NCBI GenBank assembly: GCA_900088475.1
Contig: FLMG01004224.1
Span: 1 to 22,142 of the forward strand
Reading direction: 5' to 3'
Source of the DNA: Hyphochytrium catenoides
Lineage: Eukaryota > Sar > Hyphochytriomycetes > Hyphochytriales > Hyphochytriaceae
DNA: 22,142 bases
Part shown: one piece after another, positions 1 to 8,431 of the stretch
Numbering within the stretch: position 1 is the first letter of the stretch
Layout of the letters: each line of letters opens with the position of its first letter
Notes under the pieces: generated by a model
The model's input: only the letters and a program-made list of their open reading frames with translations
Database searches by the model: none
Told to the model about the DNA's origin: nothing
Made by a program: the position numbers and the translations under genes

Positions 1-985
1 GGTAGAGCTCTCCTGATATTATTCCGCGTTGGTGACGCGAAGCTTCAACTGCCTTTCGAAGAGTCCGACCGCCTGACTCTTTTCTTCGTCTGAGAACAGG
101 GGGTTTAGACCGTCAAACTATTCAGAACAGTGAATAAATTGAGTTAAGTCAAACCGTACCATGCCACATAATGCATTTTGATACTTGGCCCTTGGTAAGA
201 CTTTCTGTACTTTTTTAAAGTGTGAAATGACGGTGTTTACTGTAGATGTATCAGGAATACCCTACGGTAGTACACTGCCTGTAGTGAACATGTCAGAACA
301 TCGACGACGGAATGCCTTCCTCTCTGAGCTCCGTTTTGTGCTAGAGCGGCTCTGCTACTTCTTCAACCACCAGGGCAAGATCGTATTGACCACTTTGGAA
401 ACTCAATAGTTGGAATACAAACTGTATTTAGCAAGAGCTTACTACTGTTTTAGAGGCTAGGGTTAATTAGGGTTAGGGTTAGGGTTTAAGGTGGCGGAGT
501 TCTCTGTCCTTCTCTTCTCCGATGATTTACACAGCAGAGACTTCTTCAAGCTATCATTCACACTCTGCTCTTCTCATCTTCCCACAGCAGAGTCCAGCTC
601 CTCCTCTAGATGTTGGCATGGCTAAAGTTCAGGAGGCGACCACCGCGAGAAGAAGAGCGTGTAGCGGAAGGAGAGGAGGATGAAGCGGTTTGACGGGGAG
701 GACGAAGGATAAACAGGAAAGAAGGAGGAGGAAGAGGAAAGAGATTTGTCGTTGATGGGCAAAATCTTTTTTTTTTTTGTGATGGCGAATTCCCCCTCAT
801 GTTCATAATGTGGTGCTACTCTCCTAGGCTTTTTATGGTGCTTCAGTCTCAGCTGTCGCCCCATAATATCTGATCTCTCTTACTTCTCTCCCTCTATTTC
901 TCTTCTCTCCTCCTCCTTTGAGCCTAATAATGCTAGGGCATGTTGTTGATGTGTTTCTAGGACTTCCCTCACCTATTATTATAGT
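1..985. other. Left spacer without a supportable gene
   Basis: No convincing gene is visible. A 60-codon plus-strand frame runs from an ATG at 227 to a stop at 409, but it has no recognisable motif and no splice support. Positions 467-484 hold a telomere-like tract, listed separately. From about 610 to 770 the plus strand is rich in purines (GGAGGA, GAAGAAG). This keeps minus-strand frames open and produces spurious serine- and proline-rich ORFs. A poly-T run lies near 768-778 and a CT-rich patch at about 875-920. Confidence 0.5.
457..487 (+). repeat. Interstitial telomere-like TTAGGG repeat
   Basis: Three perfect tandem TTAGGG units occupy 467-484. They are preceded by a degenerate TAGGG at 458-462 and followed by TTT. 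TTAGGG is the telomere repeat of vertebrates, many fungi and many protists. The G-rich strand here reads rightward, so if this were the left chromosome end the orientation would be wrong (a left end would show CCCTAA on the plus strand), and unique-looking DNA lies on both sides. I read it as an interstitial telomeric sequence, perhaps from break repair or an old subtelomere. Three units could also arise by chance expansion. Confidence 0.6.
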
Positions 986-1507
986 CTAAGAAGGTATAAT
1001 ATCCAACACTCTTCCGCCGGGAGATCCTGCGTGCTGCGTCGAGGCAGTATCACTTACCCTGCTTGGTGCTGCAGCACCTGTGATTGGGAGCCAAGAGCTG
1101 GGACACGAGAACGCTCTGGCTGTTGTTCTTGTTATGGTCGTTATGTCTCTGAAAAAAGCCCCTGATGATGCGACGACGGTGGTGTGTCCCTCTTGTCGCG
1201 TCGCTGCTGGAGAATGTGGTTGCCTGCCTCGTTGACGAGCAGCCGGTGTGTGGCTCTTCACCTGTTGGGCTTCTCTTTCTTCCATCATACGTCGTGCTTC
1301 TGTCTTCTGTTGCTGTGCGAGGACGGATAGTAGTAAGGGGTGAAGAGGTGCACTACTCCTGCCGTAGGAACTACTTGGAGAAAAGGAATAGTACTGTATC
1401 ACTCTAGGACCAGACGACGAGGTTGCAGCTCCTAGACTAATGAACAAGCAACAGAGTAACAAAGAGGAGAGCCCTGCGGACTTGTTGGAGTCATAATGAA
1501 ATCTCAT
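986..1507 (-). CDS. Hypothetical small secreted protein (doubtful)
   Basis: This is an open frame of 173 codons from the ATG at 1507; the frame itself extends upstream to 1549 without another ATG. The N-terminus has a polar start followed by a hydrophobic stretch, about residues 12-28 (LSSLLLCCLFISLGAA), that resembles a signal peptide. The rest is rich in Ser, Arg, Gln and Ala, without recognisable motifs or a conserved fold. A frame this long is somewhat longer than expected by chance in about 50% GC DNA, which is the main argument for it. The low-complexity composition and lack of homology argue against it. It could be a lineage-specific secreted protein, the first exon of a longer gene, or a chance ORF. 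I do not recognise a function. Confidence 0.3.
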   Translation of the reverse strand: MRFHYDSNKSAGLSSLLLCCLFISLGAATSSSGPRVIQYYSFSPSSSYGRSSAPLHPLLLSVLAQQQKTEARRMMEEREAQQVKSHTPAARQRGRQPHSPAATRQEGHTTVVASSGAFFRDITTITRTTARAFSCPSSWLPITGAAAPSRVSDTASTQHAGSPGGRVLDIIPS

Positions 1508-1721
1508 AATAGTCTGCCACGCCTCCTCTCTACTAATAAGGGAAAGCAACCGTTGCTGTCATGACAGAGAGCTGCTTCAAGCAGACCTTTTTTACAAGCA
1601 TGGAGAGGACAGTCATTTCTTTCCCTTTTGGGGGCGGAGAGAGTTCACCTTCACGATTAACTGGGTATTGAGTGCTCATACCTGCTGCTGATCATAAGGC
1701 GCTGTGCCCCACTTTCTCCGG

Positions 1722-1988
1722 ATGATATGTGAAGCGAGAAAAAGAGCCCACCCAGAGGTTATCGGGATTTGCGCTAAGAACATAGAAAAAAACAGCTCGA
1801 GAGATGGAAGGCTTGCCCTTGCCAACCAGGGTGAGCAGATGTTAGGAGCTTTGCTGATCTTGTTCGATATTAGGAGACACTCTGCCTGCCGCAGGGCAGA
1901 CCATATACTCTTCTCGTGCAGCATCACGACTTCACTCTATCTTATATGCGTTACTCTGAAGGCTCCTCGAGCTGAGCTAATAAAGTAG
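1722..1988 (+). CDS. Possible exon, weakly ARM-repeat-like
   Basis: An open frame runs from just after a TAA at 1695-1697 to a TAG at 1986-1988, with an ATG at 1722 (88 codons). The N-terminal half contains a stretch resembling one armadillo-type helical repeat: HPEV, then C-A-K-N-I-E-K-N, then DGRLALANQG. This spacing recalls the HP-V / ALRNL / N-DNR-A-A-GG pattern of ARM repeats in protist proteins. The second half is hydrophobic and Cys-rich and looks less convincing. A GTGAGC donor-like site just after the ANQG codons (about 1831) would end the exon there. I see no neighbouring ARM exons, so this is a lone exon, a remnant, or chance. Confidence 0.25.
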   Translation: MICEARKRAHPEVIGICAKNIEKNSSRDGRLALANQGEQMLGALLILFDIRRHSACRRADHILFSCSITTSLYLICVTLKAPRAELIK

Positions 1989-2221
1989 AGGTATCTAGCT
2001 AGGCAGAACAGGGAGAATACATAGCAAGAAGTAATTTAACAAAAAAAGACAACCAAGAATGTGACGAAGGCGCAGGGTACGAGCATCAACATGCCCGAGT
2101 CCTCCTCGTTCAGGCGACGACGACATATACCGAGGAGTTGTCCCCGTGGAGCAGGATTTAACAGAACCCAACATTATTCTGTCCGTGGCTAGTCAGATTT
2201 CCTCTTGCTCACATCTTCTAG

Positions 2222-2323
2222 GGCGATGATCGTCAGGTAGAGCTTACCAAAATTGTCACCGAAGCTGCGCCGGGAGGCGGAGGACCGCAAGCGAATGGGA
2301 CTGATGAGCTGTACGATGCATAG
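2222..2323 (+). CDS. Possible 3'-terminal exon
   Basis: A pyrimidine-rich run ending in CATCTTCTAG (AG at 2220-2221) looks like a splice acceptor. It is followed by 33 codons to TAG (2321-2323). The peptide is hydrophilic, with VELTKIVTEA, then a glycine run, then a C-terminus ending TDELYDA. An in-frame stop lies exactly across the proposed acceptor, so the frame would be used only if spliced. I could not find the preceding exon with confidence. The length is well within chance, so this is only a candidate; the protein family is not recognised. Confidence 0.2.
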   Translation, partial: GDDRQVELTKIVTEAAPGGGGPQANGTDELYDA

Positions 2324-2559
2324 TAGTGTGCGTCAGAGTGATGAGCAAGGGATAATGCCCGTGCCTGTGAGAGCCGCCAAGCAGGGACTAAGACATGTAA
2401 CGGCCTTCTCTGATTATTACTAAGTCTTCTATGGCTAGAGCTCTAGGATTGTATGTATATTACCACGGTCTGTGGGGCTGTTGGCGGGAGCGGTCTGATG
2501 TCTGTTGGGGTCACTTTCCTCTCAGTGGCCGAGAGAGGACACATCTCTCAGTGAAGCTC

Positions 2560-2990
2560 TCTTCCTTCTCTCTTTCTCTCTCTCTCTCCCTCTCTCTCTT
2601 TCTCTCTTTCTCTCTCTCTCTCTCCTCTTTCCTTCTCCTTTCTCTTCTCTCCTCGGTCTCTCTCCTCTCCCTTCTATATATCTTCCTCCCTCCCTTATTG
2701 AACTCTTTCTAGGATAGGTGGTGGGAGTGGCCAGAAGACCGTAAGAGAAGAGCGGAGAGAGGAAGAAAAGAAGGCCGGGGGCCAAGAGTGGAGGAAACAG
2801 ATAGAAGGGGCAAGGGGTTACCAACAAGAGAGAGTCATCATGGCAGAGACGACGGACTAATTATGCGAATCATTGTTGTGGGGCAATGTAGGAGGATGAG
2901 AGGGAGAGTGGGGAAGAGAGGAAAGACAAACGCCACCATTTAGGGCGAGGAAGAAGAGAAGGAGTATTGAGAGAGATAGAGAAGCGCGAA
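2560..2990. repeat. Adjacent polypyrimidine and polypurine tracts
   Basis: From about 2560 to 2700 the plus strand is almost entirely C and T, with (CT)n blocks and CCTT variants. From about 2740 to 2990 it becomes strongly A and G rich (GAGAGGAAG, GAGAGTGG). The two halves are partly complementary and could pair as an imperfect long hairpin or adopt triplex (H-DNA) structures. The serine/leucine-rich ORFs across 2431-2717 and their antisense Arg/Glu-rich partner are translations of this repeat and are not called as genes. Confidence 0.6.
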
Positions 2991-3188
2991 GGAGAGCCGG
3001 GTAGAGGAAGAACAACCATTACGAAGATATCCTGTCTTATCAGCTCGCGCTCTGTTCTGTTGCCCGTCTGGTCCTCTGGATGGCGATGCTTGTTGTCTCA
3101 GGCCAGCAGGAGGTAGGCGGGCTGAAGGACTGAGAAGGACAAATCCCTTGCTCTCGCTTAGCTGCAGGACAGCCTTAGACTGATCATA

Positions 3189-4550
3189 ATGACGGGGATG
3201 GCGGTCCACGATGCTATCGCCATTAGCAAGGTAACAAGGCGAGCAACAGCCGCTGCCCTGGCGATTGATTGTCTCTGCTGGCCCCTTATTAAGCATCTCC
3301 AAGCCCAACCTGACGTCGATGATCCCTCAGCAGAGTGTCTTCTTAAGGCTAAACAGGCTATCGAGACAGTGCTTGATCGCCACCAAGCGCGAAAGGAGAT
3401 CCCAAAGAATGGAAATGAAGCTGCAGTTGGTGAGAAGCGAACCTTTCCGGTAGCCCCACTTCCAAGAGAAGATCTCTTCTGTTCTGCAGAAGGCAAACAA
3501 CCCATCGTCAGGGTATCGCCCTACCTCTCTCAACAGGTAGAGAGAAAGCGAGAAGATAAGGAGGAGATCCCTTTCCTTCCGTCTATAATGCGCACCACTC
3601 ATCCTGCGCAACGGAGAGTGGATAAGAAGGGGAAAGACGGCACATCAGTCAAAGAAGAAAGAGAAGTCCGATCGACCAAGAAAGCAATGATGCCTATACG
3701 TCCCTACACGGATCTCACTGATGAGGAGAGCAGACTGACGGTCATGGAGAGATTCTGGGGCAAGGGTGCCTACCTATGGTGCAAGCGGCTTGACACCAAG
3801 AGAGAGATCAGAGTGTCCATTTTCACTTTCTCTGTGGTGCTAAACACGCTGCTAGCCTCGCTTTATGTGTCGATGCCCTTGGGAACTATAGAGACAGGGG
3901 TCGTTATCTCTTGCATGATGCTCACAACTGCCCTCCAATTGTGCCTGTACGCGTATCTAGCCAACTTCTACCTCTTCGTAACGACTCTGTGGACCTTTGA
4001 AGCCTTGATGATCCTGATAGAGAGCTTACTCTTCACGGCGGCGCTGGCCGGCGTGTTCTGCTTCTCACTCTCTGGCTGGCTCTACGCCTTCACAGGATTC
4101 ATGCATATTGCCGCTACGTTCGGCTTCTATGATAGTTATCCTAGTGAGATAAGGAAAGATGGACGAGCAGGCTTCGCGATGCTCTGCCTCTTTGCTCTCT
4201 CTCTTATGATGGTTATTTACCTCCGTATCCCGCCGCATATGTGCCTCTACAGAGTGGACCTGGAGCAGGGACTGCAGGATGAGAACAATCCGGACTACGT
4301 TCCCTCTGTCTGGAGCCTGTCAGTGCTTGAGTTCTGCCTCAATAGAGGATTCAGTACGGGCATGCTACTGCTCAGACTGACGTACACAGTGCTAAAGTAT
4401 CCTCAAGACTGCGTGGTTATAAGGAGCAGAATTCGCATTCTAGAGGATGACAAGCGCTGCCAGACCTCATCACCAGCAAGTGATGGCGCCACTCTATTCT
4501 TAAAAGAGAGACAGTCGACGATGCCACCAGATAACCAGGCACTGAAATGA
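3189..4550 (+). CDS. Multi-pass membrane protein of unknown function
   Basis: The frame is 453 codons, starting at an ATG with A at -3. Residues 1-200 are soluble, basic and polar, with a charged low-complexity stretch at about 115-165 (KREDKEE, KKGKD). The C-terminal half holds about five to six membrane segments: roughly 209-229, 235-257, 259-282, 284-310, 327-346 and, less certainly, 385-402. A polar, basic tail of about 45 residues follows. Charged loops DSYPSEIRKDGR (315-326) and PHMCLYRVDLEQG (349-361) separate the later segments. Hydrophobicity shows an integral membrane protein; I recognise no family and assign no function. The frame stays open upstream to 3162, behind an acceptor-like CTGCAG at 3162-3167, so a 5' exon is possible and the N-terminus is uncertain. 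It converges with the methyltransferase gene. Confidence 0.72.
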   Translation: MTGMAVHDAIAISKVTRRATAAALAIDCLCWPLIKHLQAQPDVDDPSAECLLKAKQAIETVLDRHQARKEIPKNGNEAAVGEKRTFPVAPLPREDLFCSAEGKQPIVRVSPYLSQQVERKREDKEEIPFLPSIMRTTHPAQRRVDKKGKDGTSVKEEREVRSTKKAMMPIRPYTDLTDEESRLTVMERFWGKGAYLWCKRLDTKREIRVSIFTFSVVLNTLLASLYVSMPLGTIETGVVISCMMLTTALQLCLYAYLANFYLFVTTLWTFEALMILIESLLFTAALAGVFCFSLSGWLYAFTGFMHIAATFGFYDSYPSEIRKDGRAGFAMLCLFALSLMMVIYLRIPPHMCLYRVDLEQGLQDENNPDYVPSVWSLSVLEFCLNRGFSTGMLLLRLTYTVLKYPQDCVVIRSRIRILEDDKRCQTSSPASDGATLFLKERQSTMPPDNQALK

Positions 4551-4976
4551 CGAGAAGAAGAGGTCCGGTCGTGGCCTGTCCTAAGTATTGCTGCAGTTAG
4601 CGGTAGCGAGCCCTCTGAGAAGGGAGAGAGCAACTACTAATTTATGGGATGGGAAAGGCGTTCGCCATTGTCACGTCGCATGACGTCAGAGCTTAGTCTT
4701 ACTACGTTCCTCTGCCATTTTAGCGGCTACTTTTCCTTTCTCTCTCTCCTTTCTTGTCTCTCTCCTCTGACACATCTTTTCTGACACACTCTCTCTCTTT
4801 CTCTGAACACCGCTGCTTTTTCTTTGCATCTCTTCCGCATTCTTTTGCTTCCTATTCAAACAACTATAAGATGTAGTGGACAGCCTACTACGCGGTTCTG
4901 GTGGTCTCTAGCTGTAAGGCGCTTGTCGTACTGGAAGGGAGGTAGGCAGCAATAATGAGAGGAAAGCACTGCTCTG
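4551..4976. other. Convergent intergenic spacer
   Basis: This is the shared 3' spacer between the membrane-protein gene (+) and the methyltransferase gene (-). It contains a CT-rich block at about 4735-4800 with TCTCTCTCC motifs and two copies of CTGACACA. No coding frame or clear AATAAA signal is visible on either strand. Confidence 0.6.
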
Positions 4977-5813
4977 CTATCCTCCAGATGTTATCTTCAT
5001 CACACGTGCCACAGCGAATCCATCCCAGCCTTTAGTCCCCACGGTCTGCAGAGCTGTGGCCACTATCAGTCCGTCACGCTCGTAGTTCCGGAGCAGCTCA
5101 AACGTCTCGCTCACGCCTCTGGTGCTGCCATCCTGTGCCGCAAGCTCCTCACTAAGGATGTGTCCTTCCCGAACCACGTTATCTAGGACATTGAGACTAC
5201 CGATGCGAGAGAGGTGCTCGACGGTGGCTCTCAGATAATGCTTGTTGTTTGCTTTGTCGGCGTCAATGAAGATGAAGTCAAAGGGCTCGGCGTCTTGGTT
5301 CTTTATCTCTTCGGCCAGCGCCTCTAGAGAGTCCAGACCCTCTCCCCTTCGGACTTCTACGACCTCGGAAAGACCGGCCGTGGCGATGTTTAGCTGAGCA
5401 ATATCTGCATACCGCTCCTCGCGCTCTATAGTGATTAGCTGAGGCTTCAAAGCAGTGCTGTCGGTCATTAGTGCCGGCGTGGCAGTCGAAGAAAAACTTG
5501 ATGGAGGTGGAGATGAAGAAGGAGAAGGAAGAGAGAGAAGTGCTCTTGCGATCCAAATGGAGCTATAACCGCCTAGAGTGCCAACTTCCAGAGGCCGTCT
5601 GGCGCCAATACTCAGCGCCAAGATGTGCAAGAGCTTTCCCTGCGTAGGTGAGACTTGATGCTCCGGCAGAGAATGCTCCTTCGACAGCTTTAACGCTTCG
5701 GATAGAGCATGATCAGGCGATGCTAGGAAAGACTCGATGTAGGAGTCCACTTGTCTCCAGCCCTCTTCTTCCTTGATAATAGTTGGAGTCTGCATGTTGC
5801 CCGTGTGCTGCAT
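4977..5813 (-). CDS. Class I SAM-dependent O-methyltransferase, caffeoyl-CoA type
   Basis: This family (Methyltransf_3; CCoAOMT and catechol-OMT-like) moves a methyl group from SAM to a hydroxyl of a small phenolic or catechol substrate, using a divalent metal. With the ATG at 5813 the protein is 278 aa. The SAM motif LEVGTLGGYSS is at 75-85; the acidic end of beta2 is LITIERE (126-132). FIDADK (182-187) and LDNVV (210-214) supply the metal ligands D184, D211 and N212. Usual length is about 220-250 aa; the excess is a Ser/Pro-rich insert at about 92-124 between the SAM loop and beta2. The usual tyrosine after DADK is replaced by Asn. The ATG at 5813 has poor context. An ATG at 5901 in better context could join in frame through a 46-nt GT-AG intron (5808-5853), giving a short hydrophobic N-terminus. 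The substrate cannot be told. Confidence 0.9.
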   Translation of the reverse strand: MQHTGNMQTPTIIKEEEGWRQVDSYIESFLASPDHALSEALKLSKEHSLPEHQVSPTQGKLLHILALSIGARRPLEVGTLGGYSSIWIARALLSLPSPSSSPPPSSFSSTATPALMTDSTALKPQLITIEREERYADIAQLNIATAGLSEVVEVRRGEGLDSLEALAEEIKNQDAEPFDFIFIDADKANNKHYLRATVEHLSRIGSLNVLDNVVREGHILSEELAAQDGSTRGVSETFELLRNYERDGLIVATALQTVGTKGWDGFAVARVMKITSGG

Positions 5814-5853
5814 GAAAGGCACAATAGCTTGTGGCTGGTAGCACTGGCCTTAC
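5808..5853 (-). other. Candidate 46-nt intron and alternative 5' mini-exon of the O-methyltransferase
   Basis: On the minus strand a frame starting at 5901 (ATG with A at -3) reads 16 codons, MKIPVPAAVSSSLLFV, and meets a GTAAGG donor at 5853. A CAG acceptor at 5808-5810 returns exactly to the methyltransferase frame at the His codon ending at 5805. If spliced, this replaces the poor-context ATG at 5813. The intron would be very short and its polypyrimidine tract is weak, so transcript data are needed. Confidence 0.35.
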
Positions 5854-5901
5854 GACAAACAGAAGGCTAGAGCTGACTGCTGCTGGGACAGGAATCTTCA
5901 T

Positions 5902-6871
5902 CGTTCCCCTGCGGTTCTGCAGGGTTACAATGAAGGCAGGAGAAGCCGCCGAACAGTGTATGACAAGGAGTCTCCCGACGGAAGAGAGTTGATAACATCT
6001 TGGCCGTCATTCATTCTGTCGAAAGCCTGTTGTTCCTAACTTACTCTACGTAGCTGGCACCTGGGAGAAGAGTGATGCTCCAAAACAAAGTTCTGATGCT
6101 CGTGAGAGCAGAGCAGGTTCAAGGACAAGCACTCACGTCAGAAAAACACTCTGACGAGCCCTGTCAAGGGTGAGTAATAAGTCGTCAGCGGAAGGAGAAA
6201 GGGTGAGAAGCGTCTCTTCTCCTGTGTCGAGCAGTAGACGTCGAGGAATGACAAGAAGAGGATGACGAGGAATCGAGAAAATCGGTGAGGCTTCGTTTCG
6301 TCGCCTTTACTGGCTCTCAACAAAGCAGATGGAATTGAGAAGAACGCTAGAGAACTCGAGACGCTGCTGCTGGAACAAGAGCGCCTCAGACGAGGCAGAA
6401 GAGAGCAGAGAGGTAAAGAAGAAAGGCTCAGAAGAGAGAGGAGAGGGAGCGAGAAAGAGGACGGCAGGAGAAGAGAAGCAATGAATGGTAGAGAGCAACA
6501 GGACCTAAGGCCTTACGATCTCATCATCCTGTTAGTGTGCCACTAGGAAGAAGAGCTAAAGATCTTTGCTCCCTCTTCTGCCTGCTTGTCTCAGAGATTT
6601 TCTCTTATCTTTGGCTCTGCCTCCTCTCTTCTCATGTTTGGTTGTCTCTCCTACTCTTCGTGAGAAAAGGAACCTGGGAGAGAAGACTGGTGTTCAGAGG
6701 AGGATACAAGGCAGTGCCCAAGAAGGCTAGAAAGGCGTTGATAAAGGTTTGATGTCAAGCTTGCTATGAAGTTCAAGATGTCAGGCTCTGTGTGCAGGAA
6801 GGATGAAGTGATGGAAGCGCCACAAGCCAGCCACCAAGCAATAGAGAGCATCAAAGCATCATCGCGAGGAG
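5902..6871. other. Spacer with a purine-rich block
   Basis: No convincing gene. From about 6330 to 6480 the plus strand is strongly purine rich, so several frames are open at once. One plus frame from about 6289 to 6543 encodes a charged, coiled-coil-like peptide (NKADGIEKNARELETLLLEQ and onward) that looks protein-like, but the frame next to it and the opposite strand are open too. A GTGAGT donor-like site lies at about 6170. I see no way to choose a gene model. Confidence 0.4.
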
Positions 6872-7168
6872 ATGGTCGTCACCATCGTCCCAGGGCTGCA
6901 TCTCTTCTTCTCTCACTTCAGTTGGCTTGCTTCAACAAACTCCATCAGCCTACAGACCCCACGGCGAAGCAAAAGCCTGCAAATAACATGCCTCTTACTC
7001 GCAGTTATTATCTTTCTCTCTTCGTCTGGTGGGCTTGTGAGCGCTGTAGGATCGAACTTCATAGAAGCGAAGGAATGTCGGATCAACAATAACTCCCTCG
7101 TCTCTCTTCAAGCTCTTTCCCACTCTCTAGCTTTCTATCATGATGTACTGGAAGAAGCAGAGGAGTAA
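6872..7168 (+). CDS. Possible small ORF with a hydrophobic segment (doubtful)
   Basis: A frame of 98 codons opens with ATG at 6872. Its only notable feature is a hydrophobic stretch at about residues 37-58 (ITCLLLAVIIFLSSSGGLV), followed by a hydrophilic C-terminus ending in EEAEE. The hydrophobic segment could be a transmembrane helix or, from a later start, a signal peptide. Length is within chance expectation and another frame is open across the same stretch. The product is not recognised. It could be an exon of a gene extending right, where a strong intron-like element occurs at 7518-7590. Confidence 0.2.
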   Translation: MVVTIVPGLHLFFSHFSWLASTNSISLQTPRRSKSLQITCLLLAVIIFLSSSGGLVSAVGSNFIEAKECRINNNSLVSLQALSHSLAFYHDVLEEAEE

Positions 7169-7409
7169 CCCTGGCAGGTGAGAAACCAACATAGTGGTTG
7201 AGTTGCTACCGTGGAGAAAGAAGAAAGTAAGCTGCTACCATTATCTGCTTCTTTGTCTCGTTCCTTGTGTTCTCCCAACATAGAGGATGTTGCTCGAGGA
7301 TGTTGCTGGCGTCGTAATGGAAAGAAATGGAGGAGGACGGGGCTTCCCACAGACAACAATGAAAGACAGCAGGAAGATCTTCTCTGCTCCTTGGTAGATA
7401 GCTTGATGA

Positions 7410-7689
7410 GAAGCGGACGAGGTTCTGAGCTCTTATCCAGGCAAGCTGGCCGTTCACGACGTGCGAAGCAGGACAGTTCACCAATCCCCCGCGCTAGCGA
7501 GGGATGAGGTCAACAAGGTGAGAAAGCAGTACGCAGCAACCGCGTAGACGCCCCTCAACAGCCAGCCGCTTCGCCTTTTAATTTTCTCAGCTTCAATGTG
7601 CTGCCATCTTTCTGCCTCTACGACGTCTTCATCATGTTTCTTTGCCCACAACCGTGCGGCAGCATGTTCAAGAAGGAATTATCAAGTAG
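7410..7689 (+). CDS. Candidate spliced exon pair of unknown function
   Basis: Positions 7518-7590 look like a 73-nt intron: donor AAG|GTGAGA, a CTCAAC branch-like motif near 7554, and a T-rich acceptor ATTTTCTCAG. The frame to the left is open from 7410 to 7517 (about 36 codons, including LAVHDVRSRTVHQSP) and ends on a codon boundary. It continues in phase from 7591 for 32 codons to a TAG at 7687-7689. The 5' end of the gene was not located. No domain is recognisable. The splice signals are the best part of the evidence; the coding potential is weak. Confidence 0.22.
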
Positions 7690-8370
7690 CGGGCAGGGCA
7701 TCATAGGCTCTCTTCTTCCAAGAGACGGACGGACCCTCATAGTTGGGAGCAGAGCGTCGAGGGTCTTTGTGTCGGAAAGCATAACGATGTCACTATCGCG
7801 AGGTTGTTAATAAGTCTCCATGAGATAACAGATCACGATCTCCCTGATGATGTTTGCTCTTTTCCCTTTTATTGACTGTTGCTGCAGCTGTGACGCTCCA
7901 TTGTTCCTGCTAATGATAGATAGAGGGCGAGACAGGTCCAATGGCAGGCATCTCTCGTGTCGTCCTCTCTCTCACACAGCCACATCTCCTTCTTATCATT
8001 TGCTGTCGTACCTTGGGAAAGAACGTGTACAAGCAGAAAGGAGACGACGAGAGGCACAATGAGAGAAGACTGCACATCATTTGCATAGTCGGTCAACCAC
8101 CAGCACATGCCAGAAACCTTCTTCCTTTGGCAGGTGCACCTTCGCCACTTCAACTTCCATTCTCCATCAATCAACATTCTTCCCACCGTACTACTTGCCA
8201 CAGGACTAAGACAGGGCGTCACTTTCAAGCTTTATCAGGGCTCACAGCCCAAGAACAGTGACAGTGTGCATTGAGAGAAGCTGAGGACGGTTATGCAGGA
8301 AACAGGTGTCACCATTTTATTTCAGCAGAGAGACGCAAGGACAAAGGGCAGTCCTCCTAGCTGCTACTCA
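7690..8370. other. Spacer without a supportable gene
   Basis: Opposing frames of about 100 codons exist on both strands between 7869 and 8261, but neither shows motifs, signal peptides or compositional bias that would favour it, and frames of this size are expected by chance. Nothing else is recognised. Confidence 0.4.
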
Positions 8371-8378
8371 TCTCTTCT

Positions 8379-8431
<53 letters not shown>

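Noticed and set aside
2431-2827. Ser/Leu-rich plus-strand frames and an Arg/Glu-rich minus-strand frame
   Set aside because: Repeat translations of the pyrimidine tract at 2560-2700, on both strands.
2940-3505. Minus-strand frames of 115-122 codons
   Set aside because: They overlap the 5' part of the membrane-protein gene, lack motifs and are of a length expected by chance.
7869-8261. Opposing frames of about 100-119 codons
   Set aside because: Neither strand has better support than the other, and frames of this length are expected by chance in 22 kb.
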